Shown here piece by piece: positions 1-10,141 of a stretch of 64,000 nt of DNA. Made by a program: the position numbers and the translations under genes. A model generated the notes under the pieces. The model did no database searches and was not told where the DNA came from. It saw only the letters and a program-made list of their open reading frames with translations. The stretch comes from Homalodisca vitripennis. Its lineage: Eukaryota; Arthropoda; Insecta; Hemiptera; Cicadellidae. The stretch spans positions 5,159,001 to 5,223,000 of the forward strand of contig NC_060207.1 in the NCBI RefSeq assembly GCF_021130785.1, written 5' to 3'. Each line of letters begins with the position of its first letter. The first letter of the stretch is position 1.

Positions 1-491
1 CCAGTCTTACTAATTGTTTCGTGTTCTTCTCGTTGCCAACAATTCGGGTTACCCATATGGCGGGATCTCCCGTATTTATAGGTAACGTAAACATGTATTT
101 ACGATAACCCAGTCTTACTAATTGTTTCGTGTTCTTCTTGTTGCCAACAATTCGGGTTACCCATATGGCGGGATCTCACGTATCTATAGGTAACGTAAAC
201 ATGTATTTACGATAACCCAGTCTTACTAATTGTTTCGTGTTCTTCTCGTTGCCAACAATTCGGGTTACCCATATGGCGGGATCTCCCGTATTTATAGGTA
301 ACGTAAACATGTATTTACGATAACCCAGTCATACTAATTGTTTCGTGTTCTTCTCGTTGCCAACAATTCGGGTTACCCATATGGTGAGATCTCCCGTATT
401 TATAGGTAACGTAAACATGTATTTACGATAACCCAGTCATACTAATTGTTTCGTGTTTTTCTCGTTGCTAACAATTCGGGTTACCCATATG
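1..491. repeat. 108-bp tandem satellite, about 4.5 copies, cut by left edge
   Basis: The phrase CCAGTCTTACTAATTG recurs at positions 1, 109, 217, 325 and 433 (CCAGTCATAC in the last two), an exact 108-bp period. The copies differ by only a few substitutions. Each monomer carries the short dyads GGGTTACCC and CGGGATCTCCCG. The array decays after CCCATATGACAG near 491. It starts at the window edge, so its true length is unknown. No reading frame of note runs through it. Confidence 0.97.
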
Positions 492-1492
492 ACAGATTTA
501 ACCAAGGTCCCTTCCTTGACAGCCATTTTTCTTATTAAATATTAAGAAAAACATTATGGAGATAACAGGATTTTAGACATTGGACATAGCTATATGTTGT
601 AAAGGGTATTACACCTTTTAAATATATTACTAGTACATATCTTCGGCTTCGCCAGCAATTTCTTTGCATCATTTCGTATATTTGATTGAATAGTTCCTAA
701 GATTTCAGTAACACTTGAACTAATTTATATCGATTTAGAGGGAGTTCATAGGTGTCTTAGTGAAAATACTAATGATGTAATATGACAGGGTCACATGTTA
801 TTTTAGAAGGGGAATTAATCACGCATCATATATTTTCACTGTTCATGATAAAGACATGAAAAAAATCCTAAACAGTTTTTATTTCAGATTGTTCACTTCT
901 ATACCAAAATTAATTATATGGATATAGGTATTGCCATTGGAAATTAAAAAAAAAAAATATTTCCATAATACTTACTCTATAACATACACTATGCTTACTC
1001 TATTAGTTTTAATCTATATGTTAAGACGATACTTGATACAGTAAAGAAATTATTCTTGCTCTCCAATCAATGTTTACTATATCATACTCTTAAATCGGTC
1101 AATTATAGGAATTATATCAGTATTTATATACCTAAACAGTATCGTATACCTCACCAGTGAGAAATGGATGCGATGTTCCCTCGACCTTTTTCAGTTATTA
1201 AAATTGTATTTAGTGTCTCTTGTGTTGATTTGTGATTACACTTGCTAATATCAATATACTGCCAGTAGAGAGCAGCTTAGCTGTAACTTGTGTGGACTCA
1301 GTTGTGTGTGTAAGTCTGCCACATTGGTTGCTCGTGAACTGAAACTATAATTTCGCGCCATTTTCCGTCCGTTGTCTCAGATCTCGTCCAGTTGTGTTAT
1401 AAATTATTATATTTCCGAAATTAATTATATGTCTATAAGGGATGGGACTGAAGATTGTATTATTAGTTACTTTAGTGTCCTTTTGCGATCTT
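492..1492. other. AT-rich stretch, no gene seen
   Basis: No long reading frame, RNA gene or repeat is visible. A somewhat less AT-rich patch at about 1160-1430 holds TCAGTTG (arthropod initiator-like) and GTAAGT (donor-like), but with no open frame between them, so no exon is called. Confidence 0.5.
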
Positions 1493-1566
1493 ATCTTGTC
1501 TATAACATCACTGGATCTTGTCTATAACATCACTGGATCTTGTCTATAACATCACTGGATCTTGTC
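1493..1566. repeat. 22-bp short tandem repeat, about 3.3 copies
   Basis: The unit ATCTTGTCTATAACATCACTGG is repeated three times almost perfectly from 1493 and followed by a partial copy (ATCTTGTC). It looks like a minisatellite within single-copy DNA. Confidence 0.95.
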
Positions 1567-3741
1567 CCTGAGTGAAGTAACAGAATTCCCTGTGCTGGGT
1601 TCCTGAATCTTATCGCCACTCAAGCAAACACCCTTGCAACAGCAGCTTACGCTCCCTTATAGCTTTGGACTCATCCATGCAAAAGGGATAAAAGTAAAAA
1701 GCGTTCAATGCGATCAACCGCCATCGATACGGTGATACCCCATTTTATACTGACCTATTAAACACGAAGTTAATTCATGTCAATTTTTAGTAATATGAGG
1801 TTATTAATACCAATGCGTTTCACGTAATGTCAGCAGCTTGATAAACGAGGTGATTAGTAAATATGTGACAGATCAAGAGACCGTTGACAAATGGTGTGGT
1901 TCAATTATAGAATGTATGATTCCTGCTGATTAATAATTTGATTACTCGTGATTGTTGGTGATTAAACCTGTCTGTGGCACTGAACTCCAATACTGGCCAG
2001 TCTGAAATACCGTGACGGTCATGGAAATGTCAAACGGTTCATCAACGTTGTCGCGTACAGATGGATTTATTAATATTCATTCAATTGTTTGGCCAGTCAA
2101 TAATGTCTATATTCTATTCTCCAGTAGTAGTAATATATTCAATTATCTACCAAAAATTTGAATTGATGCATTTTACAAGTAATATTCTACTTCCTTGTTA
2201 AGTATTGGTTCATTGAAAGAATGTGCTAACACTTCTAAGATAAAAGATTGAGAAATTTTATTACTGAGCATATTATTTGATTTATTACGATATATGCATT
2301 AAAATCTGAATAATTTTCTTAACTTTCCTACGAATGAATACCTTATTCTCATTTACAGTAGTTCTTAATTTTAATAATAATTTTACTATTTCGACAGTGT
2401 GTAATGAAGTGAATGCTTCATTAAAACCACTTTCATACACGCTTGTCTAACTCAATTTTGTATAAGAAATATTTGTATAACTGAAAATATTGATAGAAAC
2501 TAGTTTTATACCTTAAAATTAATTTTTATCAATGTATTTATAAATATTTAACGCTACTGTTAAGTTTTATACATGATATTTTAACTTCCTTATCATTTTT
2601 AGAACAAGATATATATTTGCGATTGTCCTAAATGGATGCACGCTTTATGTAGTTTAGATGAATAATCTATCTTTAATTTTTGTATTGTGAACTACAAAAT
2701 TTATTTCTTCTAGTTGGTAATTCGGTTATAGAATGCGTTTGCAATAAAAACTATTTGCTTTTATTTTATCTTCATTATGTTTTAGCTTAGTGATAGTTTA
2801 TAATAGAGAGTGTTATATATAACGTTTTTACGTTTCTGGACTAACAAATTCAGCAGATGATTTGGCAAATACAATAAATTCAAAATGATCTGAAGGTATT
2901 AATTGAAATTTTGAAAAACACTTAAATTCACATCATATTATATTAAAAACAGAACAACCTTCAGGGTTATTGAATGTATAGTAATTGCAAAGCCAATTAA
3001 GTATTGGTCATTGTAAAAACTTAAATGACATAGCTATAGTGAAAATAAATTAGGTATGATCATAAATTCAAGTGTCTTATTCATTTTCAAATAAAAAGCT
3101 ATTTGACGCAGTTTTTTTATATATACGTATAAATATATGTAATAATGGGGGCTCGACGGACGTATTTTTGTTTCCAAGGCCCGCCGAATATGTCTACAGC
3201 CCTCTTTATTATTTATATGCTCATTAAAGTTGAGTAAAGAAATTTTAATAAAAGGGTTATAATTAATTGTCACACGTTACGCCATTGTTGAATTAGTTAC
3301 TTATGTGTTTTAACTGTTCAGAGAACAGGGAACGAATAATATTCGGACACCCTGGAGCAAAAAGAAGAAAATAACGGTGGAGTTGAAATATTAGGCTGTC
3401 AGATTCAATTACAGGGGTATTATTTGGACTTCTCAATCGAACATTGTCCTGCGAATAAATAAGCAATAAGAGAGACATGATTAAGGTTCACCTGGTGATC
3501 CTGTGGTGAAAGTCCTGTTTTTTTAATTCACTTTCTCGGAAGTTTTTTTACACATATGAATCAAAATCATATGTATAAAAAGTAAATTATTTTTAATTAT
3601 TCTGTAGAAAACCTAATACTTGAAGTGAAATAGGTCAAGAAAACTGAAGATAGTACTTTGTTTAAAGTTGTTATTGTTGATGGATGACTTGAAAGATCTT
3701 GAGCACTTACGTTTTATGTAACAATAAAGCATAAATCTACA
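1567..3741. other. AT-rich stretch, no gene supported
   Basis: Only short open frames occur (for example minus 3034-3273 and 3293-3478). They show no recognisable domain and have compositions expected of AT-rich noncoding DNA. Confidence 0.5.
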
Positions 3742-3773
3742 TTTAGAGGATTAAAATATATCCTCTTCTTCAG
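3742..3773 (-). other. Hammerhead-like hairpin, possible Penelope tail remnant
   Basis: Read on the minus strand, CTGAAGA (3773-3767) is followed by a perfect 7-bp stem (AGAGGAT at 3766-3760, ATCCTCT at 3751-3745) and then AAA. This has the order of the hammerhead core (CUGANGA, stem II, GAAA) seen in Penelope-like element tails, and resembles the motif at 24805-24844. The G of GAAA is absent, so catalysis is unlikely. No Penelope ORF is adjacent. Read as a degenerate terminal fragment; chance is possible. Confidence 0.3.
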
Positions 3774-3935
3774 GTGTAATATTTCCTAACAAATTAATAA
3801 ACAAAAATTCGGTAATGCATTGTCCCACTTAATTATATAAATGATAATTGGTATACGAACGGCATGGAGTCTAGACTGGAGAGAGTGAACCCAAGCGATG
3901 TCACACACAGATCAGGAGCCAAAAGCACATACACG

Positions 3936-4013
3936 TCACAACCCAACTAGCGAAGGTGAAGCATTGACAACGAACTCGATGTTGGCATTTCCTGTGGTGT
4001 TGCGGCGCGTCTC
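3936..4013 (-). CDS. Candidate 3'-terminal coding exon, unidentified
   Basis: On the minus strand a long pyrimidine-rich tract (about 4066-4017) ends in TTTGTTTCAG, a good splice acceptor, at 4014. The next bases are open for 25 codons, start ETRRNTTGNANIEFVVN, and end in TGA at 3938-3936. The patch is clearly more GC-rich than its surroundings. The same frame is also open through the putative intron back to about 4120. No polyadenylation signal or upstream exon is identified, and no family is recognised. Noncoding DNA with a chance acceptor is a real alternative. Confidence 0.2.
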   Translation of the reverse strand, partial: ETRRNTTGNANIEFVVNASPSLVGL

Positions 4014-4080
4014 CTGAAACAAACAGACGAGGAACGCGATGGTCGTGGTGTGGAGGGGGAAAGGGCTGTCACCGGCAGCC

Positions 4081-4680
4081 TTACGTTTGCAACCAATGTC
4101 ATGGTGTGTGTACTAACTTTAAAGATTAAGGTTTGCTTCATTGTTACAATCTTAGGTTTCATAGTTCATTCTTTTTTATATTTGTAGCCAAAGTTGCCCT
4201 CGACTGAAGGTTGCCTTAGCGGTTGGTCCGTTAGCTTTATGTATGTAGCCTCAATAAATATGCGTTTGAAACAATCTCCTCTCGGTGTATTATTTTTCCT
4301 ACATCCTCGATTTTTACTTTGTTATTGTTAAATTGTTTTACTTGTTAAATAAAAATTACGATGACCCGAAATCCTACTACCCTTTAAACATAATACACGA
4401 AGTTATTTACAATATAGCAATAATTCCAAAGTATTTGTTTAATTCATGGCAGGCATACTTTATAGAATAATATGCCGTAACAATAAAAACCATTCATATA
4501 ATGGTAAGTATAAAAAATTCAACTAAATACATAAACGTATATTTACCACAAGATAACAAAGAAGTAGTTTTAAATAACATGATAATAACATATTTGTTTA
4601 GAAAACCTTATATGAAATTGCCACCATCGGGCAGAAGCAATCTGCAGGCGCAGTTTCAATATTTGTTGTATACAACCAGT
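4081..4680. other. AT-rich stretch, no gene supported
   Basis: Two plus-strand open frames of about 60 codons (4285-4470, 4501-4692) have no recognisable motif and AT-driven composition. AATAAA occurs at about 4252 on the plus strand with no identifiable gene. Confidence 0.4.
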
Positions 4681-4875
4681 TTAAACACATAGTCTACCAG
4701 ACTTGGGAGGCTTCACGTTAGCTCCACAGAGAACAACACCCAAGCCTGGACCTACACCCAGATATATCGATGTTTGCCATTCTGGTGGAGTACCAAAGCA
4801 AATTTCAACCGTCCAAGTTAACTCATAAACCCAAAAGTTAACTTTAAGGATATAGCTAAACGTGCCTGAGTTGCC
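4681..4875 (-). CDS. Cryptic 64-codon reading frame, unidentified (exon or TE relic)
   Basis: On the minus strand one frame stays open from 4875 (just after a TAA) to the TAA at 4683-4681. It has no ATG near its start. It includes WTVEICFGTPPEWQ, then SIYLGVGPGLGVV, then GANVKPPKSGRLCV. This glycine/proline-containing composition is unlike random AT-rich translation. TTACTTCTTAAG just upstream could serve as a splice acceptor. I do not recognise the family. It could be a terminal exon or a fragment of a repeated element. Confidence 0.3.
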   Translation of the reverse strand, partial: GNSGTFSYILKVNFWVYELTWTVEICFGTPPEWQTSIYLGVGPGLGVVLCGANVKPPKSGRLCV

Positions 4876-5262
4876 TTAAGAAGTAAATACGACCCTTGAT
4901 AAGAAACTTTCTCAATTACTATGGCTTACTTAAAAGAGAAATTAATTACTGTTTTTATTTCTTTACATTTTTTTCGATGATATTTTTCATCGGTAATGGG
5001 CGGATCGTTAAGACCTTGATTGTTTCTTAACGTTTTTTTTGAGAAGTTTAGGTTCACCTTTAATATTTCCTGCGAACAATATAGGATGCTCATGGAAAGA
5101 GGATATTGCTATTCCAATCCATTCTGGTTCGATGTCTGCTGAATAATTTATTTACGTGCCTTAGTAACTGATCCTTTAATAATTTCGTAGGAAATGTGAA
5201 ATCTCTTATTATTAGCTATAGTTTGTGTACGGTACACAGCCTGAAACACTGAACAACAATCA

Positions 5263-5329
5263 GATGAAATGAAATGAAATGAAATGAAATGAAATGAAAT
5301 GAAATGAAATGAAATGAAATGAAATGAAA
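5263..5329 (-). repeat. (ATTTC)n pentanucleotide tail of the non-LTR element
   Basis: About 13 copies of GAAAT on the plus strand (ATTTC on the minus) lie directly after the element's minus-strand AATAAAGAGAATTTTC. A terminal microsatellite in place of poly(A) is typical of CR1/L2-like LINE 3' ends, where the repeat is made during target-primed reverse transcription. It marks the element's 3' end. Confidence 0.85.
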
Positions 5330-5656
5330 ATTCTCTTTATTTTTTCAGGCGAAGTTTAGGACTACATAGTCCTTTCTTACACTTAACCTGATTATTAGTA
5401 TATGTAAGTACAAGCCATTTGTAATCTTTCAAAATAAAAACAAATCTCTTAACAAAAACAAAATTGCACTCTTAAATTTATAGGCCTACTGTGTATAAAA
5501 TTAATACTTGATTACAAAATAATATTTGATGATACTTTTAAACAAACAAAATTTAGTCAAAATATACAATATTACAATATTAAAACATTATATTTTTTAT
5601 TAAAATTATTTACTTACACTCACACATTCATTCATTCTGTCTGCAACAAATCATGA

Positions 5657-6130
5657 CTAGCAATCCTCGGGCACCACGGCCGCGGACATCCGCTGCAAAA
5701 GATACAACTTAACAGCCGAAGCAAACCGATCCCGGCTCTCCAAGGATTTTAAAGGATCTGGAAGAGAATTCCACAAACGGCAAGCAGACACTACAAATGA
5801 TTTATTAAAGACAGTCGTTCTGTGGTGGGGGATTCGCAACGTCGACGAGCCAGTGCGGGTGTTCCTTACGCCTTCTTCAATAGCAATGAACTTAAAATCG
5901 TTTGTAAAGTATTTTGGAAACCCGGTTTTAAGGATAGAAAAAAGTAAAATTAGGATTCGGAAAGCTCTTAGATCTTGCAATTTTTAACGTTGACATTAGT
6001 ACATAATAAGGTGAGATATGCTCATCTCTCGCTTTAAATTAAACAAAAATCTTAAACAATAATTTTGGATTTTCTGCAATCTATTATTCAAAACCACAGT
6101 CATGTCATTAACCACGGCACAACAATAATG
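5657..6130 (-). pseudogene. ORF2 C-terminal module of the non-LTR element
   Basis: The minus frame 5980-5657 carries RTGSSTLRIPHHRTTVF, FNKSFVVSACRLWNSLP and DRFASAVKLYLL. This matches the conserved end of CR1/jockey-superfamily ORF2 proteins (pattern R-T-x-S...P..RT...KSF...lWN.LP.....F...L). It ends in a stop near 5657, followed by 3' UTR. It lies about 170 bp beyond the last RT-linked frame, with shifted frame and stops between, so the reading frame is broken. It has no catalytic residues; its role in the family is not well defined. Confidence 0.8.
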
Positions 6131-7800
6131 AGAGGAAGTGGGGAAATACGAGTGATTTAATTAGTAAAAGGCTTTATGTGGTGCGGTAGAAATCGTTGCA
6201 TTCTTTTCAGCGTATGCACTGCTGCAAATACCTTTTTACAGGTATCTACAACGTAGTCGGTCCAGTCCAGCGTTTTCGTAATTGTCAATCCCAAACTTCT
6301 GACACTACTACAGTATGCTACAGCCTCTCCGTTTACCAATATTTCACGTACATTGTTAAAGTCAATTGTATTCAAAAGTCTAAAATGCCCAATTATTATG
6401 GGTTTAGTTTTGTCCGAGTTGAGTTTCAGTCCGTGCTTTTCAGTCCAAAGTACAATCTGTTGAATGTCCAAGTTAATGTTTTCAATAGTTTGGTTAATGT
6501 TTACTAACACTGCAGTGAGCATATATCTGTAAGTCATCAGCATAAGAGTGAAACTTCGTATGTGTCAGTACCTTGCTTATATCGTTAACATATAGTGAAA
6601 AAAGTAAAGGGCCAAGAATGGATCCTTGTGGAACACCACACACGGTAACAGGCTTCCAGTCAGATCTAATGTCATCAACCATAACACACTGCTGTCTTCC
6701 ACCTAGATAAGATCCCATCCATGTAAGAACCTCGGTGGAAAATCCTATATGTCTCAATTTTTCTACTAATAAAGTGTGATTAAACAGTATCGAAAGCTTT
6801 AGAATAGTCAAACTGTACTAATACAGTGCACTGCCTTTGATCCATGGCAAACCGGATGTCATCTGTAATTCTCAATAACGCAGTTTTCAGTACTGTGATA
6901 CTGTCGAAATCCAGACTGATAAATGTTAAGAATATTTTGCGATTGTAGAAATTGAGTAATTTGACAATGCACTATTCGTTCAAGACCTTTAGATAAAGCA
7001 GGCAAGATGCTGATAGGCCTGTAGTCTTGCGGAAAAGCAGGTGATGGGAATCTTGTTTAGTGGACGGATTTGGGCAATCTTCCATATATCAGGGAAAATA
7101 CCAGTTCGCAAAGATTCATTAAAAATTAAAGTAAGAGATGGAAGTATAGCGAACAAGACAACGTTTCACCAGTCGAATTGATATGTCATCAGCACCAGTT
7201 GCATTGGTACTGATTCTGTTGATTACATGCAGGACATCCAACTGCATCACTGGCTTAAATTTGAATAGAGGATATGCATGCTCCGTGGGGGCAACTTTGT
7301 AATTGGTTGATGTAATTTTTGCAGAGCAACATTATTATTTGGTCGAGAAAATTAATAGAAAGTAATCATTTAAATCATTCAAGGGAACTTGGACTGGGAC
7401 TGAAGAGGGCTGCTTGCCAAAGCCCAGCTTTTTCACATTACGCGCCACATGATCGTTGAAGACTGTTTCTTATTAGCAAATAACGTGTTGATGTATCTCA
7501 ATCTAGAATTTCGAAGGCTCTGCTTAACCCTGTTTCGGAGTCGGCGATACTGATCCATGGCCACCGCATCACCAGTCCTCCTGGCTTTCCGATAGACTGC
7601 GTCTCGTTGAGGCCATTAAATTTAAAATGTCTTGAGTGAGCCAAGGCACTGGGCGCCTTTTATTCACTCGTTTTTTAACAATTGGAGCATGCTTGTTGAA
7701 GAGTGACAGAATCAATGAGTTTAATGTGGCAACCATTTCATTAACGGTCGACTGAGTTTCTACAGAGTGCCATTGGTGCTTGAAGTACATCTTCTAGAAG
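6130..7800 (-). pseudogene. ORF2 reverse transcriptase domain (broken)
   Basis: Minus-strand fragments in order: the linker with NKHAPIVKKRVNKRRPVPWL (7790-7569); then, across frame changes, DYRPISILPALSK and QSGFRQYHSTETALLRI; then FDYSKAFDTV with the first catalytic Asp (about 6815-6786); then GVPQGSILGPLLFSLYVNDI; and YADD at 6544-6533. Thumb-region sequence with GLKLNSDKTKPII and VRSLGLTITKTLDW follows to 6157. These are the standard RT motifs in the standard order for LINE ORF2. The enzyme would copy element RNA at a nicked target. A single extra T right after FDTV throws the expected NH out of frame and makes a stop. Several other shifts occur between 7560 and 6820. Confidence 0.9.
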
Positions 7801-7835
7801 ACATCCTCCATTCAAACGCCTAAAATCCCTATATT

Positions 7836-8641
7836 TCAAGAATCTTTCAAAAGGCTTAGGCGTTTTATAGGAAAGCACACAGAAAAATTAAGATCGTGTT
7901 TTGAAACTGCAGGGATTGGAAGTTGCCCTTTGTGAACAATATCATTAAGATCGCTAACTGCTATAATGTCTAATAGGGTGTGGGATTCAGCAGTGTGGTG
8001 TGTAGCGTCCAGTGGTACAATAGTCATGTTTGCAACAATTAAACATAGTAGTCAGTTGTTTTGTAATCATTGTTCTGTGTTTTCATGAGTAAATCAGTGT
8101 TCATGTCACCCATGATTAGGACACGACTGTAGCACGGCATCAGGCGCAATAGAACATCCTCAAAGTCAGTCAGATGTCCAATCTTAGGAGGGCGGTAACA
8201 AACTCCCAGAAGTAGGGCATCTGAACCAGACAATCCAATTTCTAAGAACAGATATTCAGGTCTAGCCGAGTACTCCTGAGGTGAAGCATCCAGTAATTTA
8301 ACCCTTAAAGTTTGTTTGGTGTATACCGCAACACCTCCACCCCCCTTTATTGATTCTGTCGTTTCTGTGGAGAACGTATCCACTTATTGATACCCCACTA
8401 CTGGGAATACTCGGCTTTAGCCATGACTCTGATATTAAAATAATGTCAAAAGTTTGCTGCCGAAATATAGCACTGATATCATCCACGTGCCCCCTCAATG
8501 ACTGAGCATTAATATGGGCAGCTTTTAGTTGTTTGGGATAAGGGGACAGTTCATGTAGCAGGACTTGAGCGGTATCAGGCGGAGGAGTGGATGGGGGAGG
8601 TGTAGGAGAAGCCGGTCGGAGTCACTGTCAGCCGCGGACAT
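7836..8641 (-). pseudogene. ORF2 N-terminus with APE-type endonuclease (broken)
   Basis: A possible ATG at 8641-8639 begins MSAADSDSDR. A one-base frame change then joins a Pro-rich stretch to AAHINAQSLRGHVDDI. Next come ISESWLKPS (metal-binding Glu), RNDR, GGGGVAVYTK, LLLGVCYRPP and MGDMNTDL (catalytic Asp and Asn), then a shifted frame with HTLLDIIAV and SKHDLNFS. This is the apurinic-like endonuclease that nicks target DNA for LINE insertion. The usual SDH near the end reads SKH here, so a key Asp position differs. The frame shifts at about 8380 and 8035 break the domain. Confidence 0.88.
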
Positions 8642-9359
8642 CCCCACAGCTGGAAGCCGCGACCGCCGCGCGCCGCCCCGCCACCAGACCACGCTGCTAC
8701 AGACACACATACACACACATTCATACAATCCTTTCATTTCAACACAATACATCAATATGAAAAAAATAAACAAATATTCCATATTAGATGCGAAGAGAAC
8801 GAAATACACACAGCCTTGCACTCCATAGATAATACTAATAAATATATACAGTGGTACTAAAAATAAAGTAGGAGAGAGAGAAAAATAATTGATAACTGAT
8901 AAGTTGAAATACATGTATAAATGGTATTTAAATAATAAACTTTTTTAACAGAAACAAAATACTACTTGTTAAACATGAATAAATCAAATAATTACGTATA
9001 TTGTATACAACATAGAATAAAACTCAAAATTCCTACAAATAATATTATATTGTTGTCCTAAAACTTAATTATACACACATATACAAACTCACTACTAAAT
9101 TACTAAATTTAAAACGTACTGCATACAACCTCGCAAGAACATGGTACATGTATGCCCGCAATATATATATACAATGCCTGCTAAATACAATCCTGTACCC
9201 AACACACAAATACACACACACAGCTCTACGCCCACACATACAATTCAAGAAAAATATTCACTCATTTTTTAAGACATTAGACATAAGACATTAATCTACT
9301 ATATTAAATCATTACATTTAGAATTCAATTTATGTCGTTATGGAGATGAGAGAGGGATA
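8642..9359. other. Noncoding linker between ORF1 and ORF2 of the non-LTR element
   Basis: A GC-rich patch (8642-8700, CpG-rich) is followed by 650 bp of AT- and CA-rich sequence, with CACACA tracts at about 8702-8726 and 9207-9222. No coding motif of either ORF continues here. It is long for an ORF1/ORF2 spacer, so part may be a later insertion or decayed ORF1 tail. Confidence 0.5.
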
Positions 9360-10135
9360 AACACTAATTGTCCAATGACCATGTAGCCGAGCCCCTTTTC
9401 TTTCTCAGAGGTTATCCATTTACGCGGCCGTCTATGGTCCAGACATTTCGCGCCCCATGCTTGGCGATCGCCTGCTGGAGCAGCTCTCGCCGATGGAGCG
9501 TCAAGTCCTCCCTAACTGTCACTGGAGTCCCCTTCAACTTCTTCTTGTTTATTGAAGACCTCCCTCCGTACACGGTAGCTGACAAACCTGACGATGATGG
9601 GCCGTGGTTTCGCCGGCCGCGGGTCATCAGGCCGGCGAGCAGCTCCGACGCGGTGGGAGCGATCTATGTCGGCCAGGCTAACACTGACTCCCAACCTCTC
9701 GGTAAATAATTTTACCATCATCTCATCTGTGTCCTACTCCCTGTTCCTCCTTCACGCCAAACACCCTCAAGTTGTCGCGCCGCTGATACTGTTCGAGCTC
9801 ATCAGCTCCTCTGAGCCCAACCCCGATTTACAAGTGACAGCTGTTGTCTAAGTCCCCGCCACCTCTGCCTTTAATAATTCTATTTCTGCCAGCGCATTTT
9901 GGACGGTGGCGTTGAGAGTGGCAGACACTGTCTCAGAGACCTGAGTCGCCACGAGCTGGACAATACGCGCAACAACGCTGTCGTCTGATAAGGCAACCCG
10001 GACGGCAGCTATTGTGGAGGCCTGCCTGCTATCAGGGCTATCTGATAAGGCCGGGTCAGACACAGCTCGCTGGGCAGGTGGCTTGACCTTGGACCCTGCT
10101 CCACTGCCACTACGCGTCTTGACAGGGCGAATGGT
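9360..10135 (-). pseudogene. ORF1 (nucleic-acid-binding protein) of the non-LTR element, broken
   Basis: On the minus strand the N-terminal part is basic (IRPVKTRSGSGAGSK) then helical (VARIVQLVATQVSETVSATL), suggesting a coiled coil. After a frame change come ELEQYQRRDNLRVFGV, then LGVSVSLADIDRSHRVGAA and KPRPIIVRFVSYRVRREVF. After a second shift come KLKGTPVTVREDL and NVWTIDGRV. This order (EL.QY.RR.NL...G, DI.R.HRVG, RPIIVRF, EDLT, W..DG) is that of L1-type ORF1 proteins carried by many insect LINEs. They bind element RNA as multimers. At least two frameshifts (near 9730 and 9560) disrupt it. Confidence 0.85.
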
Positions 10136-10141
10136 TAACTG

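Larger units (their letters stand above)
5263..10141 (-). mobile_element. Degenerate non-LTR retrotransposon (CR1/jockey superfamily), about 4.9 kb
   Basis: Reading leftward on the minus strand the element has, in order: ORF1 with an L1-type RNA-binding pattern (about 10135-9360), an AT-rich linker (9360-8640), ORF2 with APE endonuclease, reverse transcriptase and a C-terminal module (8641-5657), a 3' UTR, and an (ATTTC)n tail ending at about 5263. The order and both ORFs match a near full-length LINE. Frame changes and in-frame stops are frequent, so it cannot encode intact proteins. The exact clade (CR1, L2, Daphne-like) needs phylogeny. The 5' boundary is set by loss of coding signal near 10140; target-site duplications were not resolved. 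Confidence 0.9.

Noticed and set aside
1..491. CENP-B-box-like sequence in the 108-bp monomer
   Set aside because: TTCGGGTTACCC and CCCGAATTGTTGG match only part of the nTTCGnnnnAnnCGGGn core in either orientation.
1290..1320. TCAGTTG followed by GTAAGT as a first exon
   Set aside because: No open frame and no linked downstream acceptor; both motifs are short enough to be chance.
9368..9851. Plus-strand frames opposite ORF1 of the LINE
   Set aside because: They are antisense shadows of the GC-richer ORF1 coding region on the minus strand.
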